Shown here piece by piece: positions 36,154 to 48,100 of a DNA stretch of 64,000 nt. The number at the start of each line of letters is the position of its first letter. Position 1 is the stretch's first letter. Source of the stretch: Sphaerolaimus hirsutus (taxonomy: Eukaryota > Nematoda > Chromadorea > Monhysterida > Sphaerolaimidae); assembly GCA_964036195.1 (NCBI GenBank), contig OZ038455.1:15517855-15581854 (forward strand), read 5' to 3'. The notes below the pieces were generated by a model, which was given only the letters and a program-made list of their open reading frames with translations, was not told where the DNA came from and searched no databases. Both the position numbers and the translations under genes were made by a program.

Positions 36154-39100
36154 ATGGGCGCGTTCAATTACACAGCACTGCTCTTCCTGGTGCCGTTTTT
36201 CGGTTACGAAGTTGGGGTGAGTGATGGACCCTTGTAAACTTGCCACTCGCGCAACCGGCACACTTGTTTTCGTTTGTTAGGTATTCTGGGTTTTTTTGTG
36301 TGCTTGTTGCTGGGCGAGCGTCAATGACTAATTTTGAATTCAGTTTTCCCTGATAATCTATTCGATATATGCCCCTGCACCCGTCAAAGTAATACTATTA
36401 TTTATACGTCCGTAATACGAGTTAGGTATTTTAGATAGGTACCTATTTGCAAATGGGGACTTTCATTCCAAAAGTTAACATATCCAGATTTTTCGATTTT
36501 TCAAAATTGCATTTTAAAGTTTGGCGCTGGCCCGGCAGCGCCATGTTTGGGCGACAAAGCTTGCCCTGCACTTTTCAGATATCTCGGACATTTGTCTACA
36601 ATTTTTGTGTCCCTAAATTTTGTCGGCTGGTAAATATTTTGGGAGTTACCGTATTTCCTCGAAATACCCCCCCCCCTCGAAATACCCCCCCCCTCGTTTG
36701 ACCCCCCCCCTCTCGGGACCACTATGAAACAATCACCCCCCCCCCTCGAAATACCCCCCCCCCAAATTGAGTGTAAAGGGAACGTACATGACAAATACTG
36801 CAGTTTGTGTTCTGTGTACTGCAGAACACACGTTAAAACAATGTCGGTGTCACGTTAGAACAGTGTACATACCATCTACATACTAATATTAGTCTACAGA
36901 ACCTTATAAATGGCGGTTTTTGTTGCATTTTTCGACGTCTGCGTACGTTTCAGACGACTATTTCGTACTTGGTTTTCAAAAATTTTCTTGTGAAATAATA
37001 ACCCCCCCCCCTCGAAATACCCACCCCCTCGTTTAACCCCCCCCCCCCTCTCGGGACCACTATGAAACAATCACCCCCCGGGGGGTATTTCGAGGAAATA
37101 CGGTATGTCATATTTTGTAAACCACCCAAAATAAGGAGTAAATTTGAAAATTTGAACTTGAAATGTAAATAACTTTCTAACGGTGCATCGCAGGGCAAAA
37201 CCAATTACACCACTGAGAAGCCCTTTTCGAGAAGTACACAAACCTAAATTTTCAGATCTATATTTATACCCGTACTCGATTTATAGAGCAAAATATATTT
37301 GGAAATTCACGTATGCACATTTGGAAATGAAACTTTATTTTGTATGGGAAATCCGGCCGGCTCTTCGCGAGCGATCCGGAGCACGCGTGCACTTTTGGAA
37401 ATGAAACTATTTTTTTGGATATGTGCACTTATGAAATGAAACTCCGGTGGTCCGACATGGATATGTGCACTTACGAAATGAAAGTCCTGTTTTTCATAGG
37501 GGTTCTGAGATGGATATGTGCACTTTCGATATGAAAATTGTGATTTTTCTGAAAAACGGTACCCGGTATCTCGGGAACGAAATGGACTATAACACTGATT
37601 TTTTTACCAAAATAGGCAGAATTATACGTGGATGTCGAATCCACAGCTAACTCGATTTTTCTGGATTTGGCGCTTGTGAACTTTTGGAACGGAAGTCCCC
37701 AAATAGTGTTGATCAGGGTTGGCAAAATCTCAGAAAAAAAAGAAAAAAAAGAAAGAAAAAAATAGAAAATTAAAGAATAAAATAAAAATAAAATGTAAAA
37801 TTGAAGAATAAAATAAAAATAAAATACAATTTTAATAAAAATAAAATACAATTTTAGTAAAAAGAATTTTACTTAAATCAATCCTGGTGTTGATATTCTC
37901 TAATCTGATACATTCACACAGCAAATCGGTGATGGGCGCTCATGTAATCCGAATGAAAAAAGCAGCCACCCTCGAATTGACCCCCCTTAAAATTTGCTGA
38001 GAAACTCCCACGGGGGTATAATAGTTCGAGGAAATACGGTATTTCATTTTTTAGTTTCTTAGTGCGGCCGCTATCCACGCAGGCTCAGGAAGGTGTGTTT
38101 GGCTCGCGTGATTTTGGTGCATATTACCAAAAATTGGTGCGCAATACATCAGATCAGGTCAGTTTTATAGACTGGTTTTAATATAATCGGACCACCTATT
38201 CGCTTGGCTCCTTTTTGTGGCCTTTTGTTTTTCACTGAAATCTAAGGTAATCTTTTTGAGAAAAACCCAAACACACTTGTTTTCTAATCGCACCATTTCT
38301 AATCAATACGACATGGTGTAAAAATAAATATGTTGATGTTACTCCAAATTGCGATATTAGCTCCAATATAAGGTACCTCTAAGTCTAATAAAGGGCAAAG
38401 CTGTAAATGTAAAAGCCATTGCCAAACATGGTTGACAACGATGAAAATGGTGCAGAACAACTGTGCGACAACCTGTATTTATTAGGTCTGGTTCACCATA
38501 TTGTTACATTCCACTTTGGAGAAATGAATTGCGTTGTTGTTCACAGTTGCTTAAATGTTTGCAAAATCTGGCAAAAACAATTGAAGGTACCCTCTAATAT
38601 AAGGTATAACCTTTGGCTGAACAAGCTGAAGAAATCCATTTAAGTTGTGGTAGATATATTATACCTTATATTGGATGGAATAACGGTAACGTAATTTATT
38701 TTTGGAAAATAGACCTATTGACACTATTTTTTCGGTAACCGGACGATTATTCGAATCAGGCTGTGGATGACTGCACTGCCTGCTTCTACAACGATTACCG
38801 CAAGATAACCAAACTAGCCCAATACGATCGACTTATTGCTAGCCAGAGTTATCAGGATGTGCGAGCCTGCATCACTTCTACTGTCAACAGAACAGCGGAG
38901 TTTTGTGTCAATTGCATAACTGATGTCAACTTGACAGAACTCATCGGAAACATATGCGAATTCACTGTCAAGGTGCGTTAACTCAGTTCAATTACATTAT
39001 ATAAATAGCGTTCTGTCTGTCCAGTAACGGGCATGGTATCGGTAAGGTTTTATTTGTGAATGTCATGACTCATGAAATAGCTGAAAGAACGAGTGGTGGC

Positions 39101-42100
39101 ATGGAAATGATGGCCATTGCATGGTGTGGCTGAACATTACAATCTTATACAATTGAGGCGTCCAATTCTAAAAGTCGACAAGTTCAAAATGTGAAAATTT
39201 CGAGTTAGACCCGGAAACGTCATCAGGGGCTAGTCCCGCACATTTTTCGTTATTTTCCCTAAATTTTGTGACCTCACATGCTTATATACGATAGTGCGAA
39301 ATTTGAAAAATGCCAAAAAATTGGGCAAGGGGTCGACAAGTCCATCGTTCGTCTCCTTTATTTTGTTAGGAAAAAAGGCAAGAAATCTGATAAGTCCACT
39401 GTGGACACCGATTTCTAAAAGTCGACAAGTCCATAAATTGTCCATTAGACAGCCTTATAAAGCATTTCACCGGGAACAAAAACGTTCTCGCGTGCAAGAA
39501 GTCGACAAGTCCATTTCCGTCCCCAAAACAGTTTTGCTCTGAAGTTAATGGAAAGTGTGAGAGAGCCAAATTGGCCACGCACCGCGGGCCTGGAATTGGG
39601 TCTGAAACTTAAAATGCGATTTACTCAAAATCGCATTTTGTGGACTTCTCGACTTTTAGAATTAGACACCTCAGTTGAATTTTTAGCAGCAGTGCACGTT
39701 CACCGGTCGTTTTTGCATGCCACAAAGTAAATTTACTTACGTATCAACTTGACATCATCGATTCCCCTCAGAAAAACAATCTCGACTGGCCAGTATCATG
39801 GATACTAATCATCATATCAACAATTGGACTACTAAGCAACACCATGTCAGTGGCTATATTTTCAAAGAAAGACGTATCCGAATGCAGGAGCACCCTTACA
39901 ATATTGCTGATTATGCTCAACCTGACAGATAATTTCGTCATTGTCAGCTACCTTGTTTTAAATGATATTACAAAGTTGCACGCATTCGATGGAGTACAAC
40001 TTGCCGCGCTTCACTACCTGCCATATTGCATGGTGGTAAGTTGTTTCTGTAACATTGGGCATTGTATTGTAGTCACTTACCATATTTCCTAGAAATACAC
40101 CTTGAATTAACCCCCCTCGCAATACCGCCCCAGGTCTGAGCGAGCTGAGGAAAGAATAACTCTCTCCCTCGAAATACCCCCGACATCATGTACTATGCAA
40201 TGTACATTATGTATTTATTGCTGCCAATTTGTATCGCAGCTATACAGATACCTATAGTAGTTTGTGTGGTGATGTAAAACCAAATTTGGTCCCTTGGGGT
40301 ATTTCGAGGAAATACAGTACTGGTAGATAATGGAATTAGGAAATAATTGACGGTGGCAAACAAAAATATGAAAATTTAAGATAGTTTTCTTTGCACATAG
40401 TCGCTACTCGGTAAATATGTAAATACTTATGTAAATTTAAATGCATTCAAAGGTCGGCATCATATTTATTTGTTTTTGTACAGACGATCTGTATTTACAC
40501 GTGCACCAAATTTTCCAGTACTTATGGCCAATGACAAGATCAATGGAATTCTTTTCAATGTACCTCATGGTAATGATAACAATTGACAGGTGGATCGCAG
40601 TTTGTTGGTATGTTGCCAATTTTGCACTTTATAGCATTCAACTCAAAGTTTACTCGACCATTACTTAATCGCAGGCCGTTTTTCTATAACATGACTTGGT
40701 GCAAAAAAAATGTGTCATACCAGCTAGTGGCAGCCGTCTTTGTATTCTCAATTCTTTTCAATCTACCGCGATTTTGGGAGTTCACAATTGTCGACGTCGG
40801 CCAGAATTCCCTGGTATATGCCGGTCAAGTATTGACAGAGAAAAACAACGAACCCTACCACTGGCTGTATACAGTGGGGCTGCAGGTGCCGCTGAAGTCT
40901 GTCGTTCCACTGCTTTTTCTATTGGGTCTAAACGGTCACACGATAATCAGATTCAGAAAGCAGGTGAGGGCGAGTAAAAAACTGCGAATCGTTCTCACTT
41001 GTGATGTGAGTTCATGTTTACGTTCATATAAATGCTGTATTTCCTCCAAATACCCCACCTCGAAATACCCCCAGGTCTGAGCGAGGTGAAGTAAAAATAC
41101 CCCCCCCCCAAATTATACACTGTTAATCATAATATTTTTACTATGTAATAATTCATTCCGAAATTTATCGAAGTTAAATCTTTATTCATCAAATTATGGT
41201 ACGATTCTGCGCATACTTTGCGGTCTGCCCAGTATACATGATTGTTTATTGCTGCCAGTTTGCATTGCAGCTACACATATCTAAATATATATAAATGGAC
41301 TATTTGTTCATGTGGAAAGTATGGGACGTCACTGACTCTACCCGATTCATGTGTGCTTTTACACAGAATGTAGTCATTATTTATTAGCACAAAATGCCCT
41401 TTACACACACGATCCCTTACATCTAAATATATATAAATGCACTATTTTTTCATGTGGAAAGTATGCTCCAATGTAAACGATGGGACTAGGGTGTCAAAAA
41501 AATTTTTTTACGGAAAACGGAAACGGAAAAATTATTTCAGCGGCCGGAAAACGGAACGGAAAACAGAAAAAAATTTGCACTTGGCGGAAAACGGAAACGG
41601 AAACGGAAAAAAAATTTCAGTGGCCGGAAAATGGAAAAAGAGGCCGGAAAAACGGAAACGGAAAAATCAAATTTGCACGGAAATGGAAAAACTTGCTGAA
41701 ATTTTGCTGGAAAAGGGATAAAATTTTCTGAAATTTTGCTGGAAGTGGAAAAAAATTGCAGTAATTTTGCTGGAAACAGAAAATTTTTCACATCATTGAC
41801 AATCTGCATGAATTTTTACCAGTTTGGGTGATCAGAAAACAGAAAGTTGAGCCAGAAAAGGGTAAAATGAGGCGGAAAAATGGAAAATTGAGGCGGAAAA
41901 TGGAAAAAAGGCAGAAAAACTGGAAATTGAGGCAGAAAACGGAAAAAAGGCGGAAAAACTGAAAATTGTACCGGAAAACGGAAAATGAGCCGGAAAAACG
42001 GAAACGGAAAAAAAAGTTGCCGGAAAACGGAACGGAAAACAGAAAAAAAATTTCAGCAGCCAAAAAACGGAACGGAAAACGGAAAAAATTTGCCTGCGGG

Positions 42101-45100
42101 AAATGGAAAACGGAAAACAGAAATTTGACACCCTAGATGGGACGTCACTGACTCTACCTGATTCGTGTGTGTTTTTACACAGAATGTAGTCATTATTTAT
42201 TAGCACAAAATGCCCTTTACACATACGATACCTTACAATCTTGACAAACAGGGTTCACATATGGCAGAGTAGCTTTCCAAGAATGCAATTGCATATGTAT
42301 AGGGGGTTGACTTGAGTTTTTAGGGGTTGAGTTTACAATTCAGGGTTGAGTTGACAGGTGTTTATAAATTGGGGTTGAGTTGACTGAAGTTTAAAAATAA
42401 GGAGCTGTGTTGACACAAGTTTACAAATTAGAGGCTGAGTTTATGGGAGTTGAGTTGATGTGAGTTTGCCAAATTAGGGGCTGAGTTTATGGGAGTTGAC
42501 AATAACATTACCATAACCCTTAAGTGAGGCCCCTGGGGCTGAAAAATATAAATTGTGAAATGATGCAATTGTGGGTTTCTGATTACAATGATTTGAAAAA
42601 TGCACTCCATTCTGACAGTACATTACCATAACCCTGAAATTGAACCCCTGGGGCCAAAACTTCAAATTGTGAAATGATGCATTGTGGGTTTCTAATTGCA
42701 CTGATTTGATATACCGTATTTCCTCGAAATACCCCCCCCCTCGAAATACCCCCCCCCTCGTTTGACCCCCCCCCCCTCTCGGGACCACTATGAAACAATC
42801 ACCCCCCCCCCTCGAAATACCCCCCCCCCCAAATTGAGTGTAAAGGGAACGTACATGACAAATACTGCAGTTTGTGTTCTGTGTACTGCAGAACACACGT
42901 TAAAACAATGTCGGTGTCACGTTAGAACAGTGTACATACCATCTACATACTAATATTAGTCTACAGAACCTTATAAATGGCGGTTTTTGTTGCATTTTTC
43001 GACGTCTGCGTACGTTTCAGACGACTATTTCGTACTTGGTTTTCAAAAATTTTCTTGTGAAATAATAACCCCCCCCCTCGAAATACCCACCCCCTCGTTT
43101 AACCCCCCCCCCCTCTCGGGACCACTATGAAACAATCACCCCCCGGGGGGTATTTCGAGGAAATACGGTATGCACTCCATTTTGAGACTACATTACCATA
43201 ACCCTAAAAATGAACCCATGGGTCCAAAAACTTTGAATTTGTGAAATAATGCATTTTTGGGTTTGTGATTACAATTATTTGAAATATGCACGCCATTCTG
43301 ACAGTACATTACCATAACCCTAAAATTGAACTCCTGGGGCCAAAACTTTCAAATTGTGAAATGATGCATTGTGGGTTTCTAATTACACTGATTTGATATA
43401 TGTACTCCATTTTGAGACTACATTACCATAACCCTAAAAATGAACCCATGGGTCCAAAAACTTTGAATTTGTGAAATAATGCATTTTTGGGTTTGTGATT
43501 ACAACGATTTGAAATATGCAGGCCATTTTGACAGTACATTACCATAACACTAAAATTGAACTCCTGTGGCCAAAACTTTCAATTTGTGAAATAATGCATT
43601 TTTGGGTTTCTAATTGCACTGATTTGATATATGGACTCCATTTTGACACAACATTACCATAGCCGTGAAAATGAACCCCTGGGGCCAAAAACTTTCAATT
43701 TGTGCAATAATGCATTTTTGGGTTTCTACTTGCACTGATTTGATATATGCACTCCATTTTGACACAACATTACCATAACCCTGAAAATGAACCCCTGGGG
43801 CCAAAAACTTCCAATTTGTGAAATGATGCATTGTGGGTTTCTAATTGCACTGATTTGATATATGCACTCCATTTTGACACAACATTACCATAGCCGTGAA
43901 AATGAACCCCTGGGGCCAAAAACTTTCAATTTGTGAAATGATGCATTGTGGGTTTCTAATTGCACTGATTTGATATATGCACTCCATTTTGACACAACAT
44001 TACCATAGCCGTGAAAATGAACCCCTGGGGCCAAACACTTTTAATTTGTGAAATAATGCATTTTTGGGTTTCTACTTGCACTGATTTGATATATGCACTC
44101 CATTTTGACACAACATTACCATAACCCTAAAAATAAACCTCTGGGGCCAAAAACTTTCAATTTGTGAAATGATGCTTTGTGGGTTTCTAATTGCACTGAT
44201 TCAAATATGCACTCCATTTTGACACAACCATAACCCTGAAAATGAACCCCTGGGGCCAAAAACTTTCAATTTGTTAAACCATTCATTTTCAAGTTTCTGA
44301 TTGCACTGATTTCAAATATGCACTCCACTCTGACACTACATTACTGTAACCCTGAAATTTAACCCCTGGGGCAAAAATTTCAAATAGTGAAATGATGCAT
44401 TTGTGGGTTTCTAATTTCACTGTTTCAAATATGCACTCCATCTTGACACTACAATACCATAACCCTGAAAATGAACCCCTGGGGCCAAAAACTTTCAATT
44501 TGTTAAACCATTCATTTTTAAGTTTCTGATTGCACTGATTTCAAATATGCACTCCACTCTGACACTACATTACTGTAACCCTGAAATTTAACCCCTGGGG
44601 CCAAAAATTTCTTTTTGTGAAACAATGCATTTGTGGGTTTTTTATTGCAGTGATTTGAGATGTGCACTCCATTTCTACTCTACAATACCATAACATTTAA
44701 GTCAAACCCCCAGGGCTAAAAAATTGTGAAATGATTCATTTTGGATTTATGATTGCAATGATTTGAAATATTCACTCCATTTTGACACTACATTACCATA
44801 AACCTGAAAATGAACCCCTGGGGCCAAAAACTTTCAATTTGTGAAATGATGCATTTGTGAGTATTTTCATTCACTGATTTCAAAAATGCATTCCATTCTG
44901 ACACTACATTACTGTAACCCTGATAATGATCCCCTATGGCTAAAAATTTCAAATTGTGAAATGATGCATTTTGTAGGTTTCTAATTGCACTGATTTAAAA
45001 TATGCACTCCATTTTGACTCTACATTACTGTAATCCTTAAATTGATCCCCTGGGGCTAATAAATTAGAAATTGTTAAATGATGCATTTGTGGGTTTTTGA

Positions 45101-48100
45101 TTGCCTTGATTTGATATATGCACTCCGTTGAATATATACATTACACCCTCCACCCTTAAATTTAACACCTACATCTAACAAATTTGAAATAATCCTTTTT
45201 TGTAGGATTAGAACACTACAAAACCCGACCGAAGGTCGGAGAGAATCCTGCTAGTCTAAACCATAGGTAGCCAGTGTTTGGAAACTGGCGCCAATGCATG
45301 CAACATGAGGGCACATTCTAAGCCCAAAATCTTGACATGAAAATATTTCTGCTCAGTGTGTTGGGTAAGAAAATGTTTAAAAAGTTGAAAGGTTTTTTGA
45401 AAAGTTTAGGAATTACAATTTGTGCCTAGCGCGATATTTTTCACTCGCGACACTTTGTTGCACGGCACACTCAAATTTTCAGTTGCAGTTCGAACACTTT
45501 TTCAAGGGCGGAATTAAAATCGGGGGTGGAATTCAAAAATGTCCGAACCACCCTCGATTTCAATTCCGCACATGAAACGTTCGAACACTTTTTCGACGGC
45601 GGAATTGCCTCGAATTGTGCACGGGCGGAATTAATTCGGAAAAGGTGGAAAGCGCAATGCGTTTGAACAACGTCCGCACTTTTTTACTCATGGCGGAATT
45701 GTGCATGGGCCGAATTAATTCGGAAAAGGCGGAAAGCGAAAAGCGTTTGAACAACGTCCGCACTCTTTTGAGTGTGCGGTGTGCCATCTAGGCAAGAAAA
45801 CCTTGGGACACTTTCTAGAGGGTGGAATTCAGTTTCGGTTTACACAAATATGCTACACGGTGAACTTCAATATCTTTTAAACAAGTTGATATTACTAAAA
45901 AATTTATCTATTCATTTTTGAAGACAAAGCCTAGATCTACCTATAAAATTTTTTTCACAAATATATTTGGCAAGATAAGTGAGATGTGTTTCTCACAACA
46001 ACCTTCTCTAATGGGTGGAATTGAAAGTCAAGGGCGGAATTGAAAGTGTCCCAATCATTTTGAAACTTGCTGCGTGGAAATGTTATGACACGCAAATAAG
46101 CGAAAAGTGTACGAATTCGTCCGGACTATGTTTGAATGTCCAAAAAATGCCCTAAAAATCCTTTAAAAAATCGTTCGAACTGCACTTGGAGTTCCGCCTT
46201 GGTGGAACTCAAAAACGTTCGAACTGCACTTGAAAATTTTGAGTGTGCGGTGCGCCATTGTCGTACGGTCCTTACCCAATGGCGTATGCAAATACCGGAT
46301 TTGCAAATTTTTGGACTCATGCCAAAAATGTAAATAAAAAAATAGATTGTATACGAAAGTGGCTTTCGCTGATGATAGACAGCGATAATGGACGTTGGAC
46401 GATAGGTAGATCGATGCGCAGGCCGAAGGCCTGTGCGCGTGCAAGGCGAGCGGAGCGAAGCGTAGCGATGTACGTTCATAAATACCTATGTCCCAATATA
46501 TCTTGTTTGGTCACATTGTTTACCAGTTTTTGGTATGTAAAAGCATATTCTTTTACAATGAATTTCACAAAAAATTTTGACAAATTTATAAACCCCCCCC
46601 CCCCGAACAAGTCACCCGCTCTCTAAATACCCCTCCCCCCAAATTTGCAATTTAAAAAATAAACCCCCTGTGCGTATTTCTAGGAAATACGGCATACCGT
46701 ATTTCCTCGATATACCCCCCTCGAAATACCCCTCCCTCAAAATAAACACTTTGAGTTTATAAACCCCCCTCGAAATTAGGGTGTCAACAAAAACTTTTTG
46801 GCGGAAAACGGAAACGGAAACGGAAAATTTTTTTGTAAGTGCCGGAAAACGGAAATGGAAACGGAAAACATTTTGCACTTGCCGGAAAACGGAAAACGGA
46901 AAAATGAAAGGCCGGAAAAATTTGACAAATATATGCTGGAAACAGAAAAAATTTGCTGAAATGTTGCCGGAAATGGAAAAAAAATTTGCAGAAATTTATC
47001 CAGAAATAAAAAATTTGCAGAAATTTTGCATAAAAATGGGAAAAATTCACATAATTGAGAGCCTTCATGCATGTTTACCAGTTTGGCTGAAACAGAAAAC
47101 AAAAAAATGAGCTGGAAAGTGAAAAAAGTTGGAAAAACAGATAATTGATCCGGAAAACGGAAAAAAGGTGGAAAAACCAAAAATTTAGCCGGAAAACGGA
47201 AAATAAGCCGGAAAAAATGGAAACGGAAACATGAAAAAAATTTAGCAGCCGGGAAACGGAAACAGAAAAAAATTTGCCTGCGGAAAACGGAAAGTTGACA
47301 CCCTACTCGAAATACCCCCCCCCCAAATATAGTGTATAGAGAACGTAAATGACAAAAGCTACGGTTGGTGATCCGGGAAACGTACAACACACGTGAAAAA
47401 CAATGACTGTATTATGTTAGAACAGGGTTTATACCATCTACGTACATATAAAGGGTGTGCTTCAAAAGTACCGATCTACAAAAAATCGATTTTGAGATAA
47501 TTGCAATTGAAAGTTTGGAGTATGCAATACCCATACATGGGTATTGGGTATGGGAATTTTGGGTATGGGTATTTGGCCATATTATTGGGTATCCACATGC
47601 ATGGGTATAATCAGTGTTTATACATATAACATTAGCTATATAACATTTAGTGAATCGTATTTTTTGTAGTACAGTACATTTTAAAGGAACAAATTGGTAA
47701 TAGCATGTAGATCGGTACATTTTAAAGCACAAAATCAGATAGATGTAGATCGGTACTTTTACCCATAGTAAAAAAGCACAAATTAAGTTTTTGCTGCTGA
47801 TGATGCCAAGCTGACATCGGTACTTTTAGAAGCACAAAAAATAAAGTGCAGATCGGTACATTTAGAAGTACAATTTTTTTATATGTGTGTAGATCGGTAC
47901 TTTTAAAATTTCAAAAACTGTATTTTGCGATTTTTTTGCTTTTTTCGACCCCCCATATCTCAAAATTGAATTTGGCACCCCCACATGTTATATATTTTTT
48001 TGAAGCGCATTTTTATGGGGACCCCAAAAATGGTCCTAACTCAAATTTGAAAAATTTGTAGATCGGTACTTTTAGAAGCACACCCTTCATATATAAGTCT

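Noticed and set aside
42490..45190. CRISPR-like regular repeats.
   Set aside because: Units are head-to-tail 116-bp repeats without unique spacers, in a eukaryotic intron.
41437..47390. Long open frames on both strands in the GGAAAACG-unit elements, Lys- or Phe-rich.
   Set aside because: They arise from the stop-poor repeat unit read in any frame and lie within the defined transposon ends.
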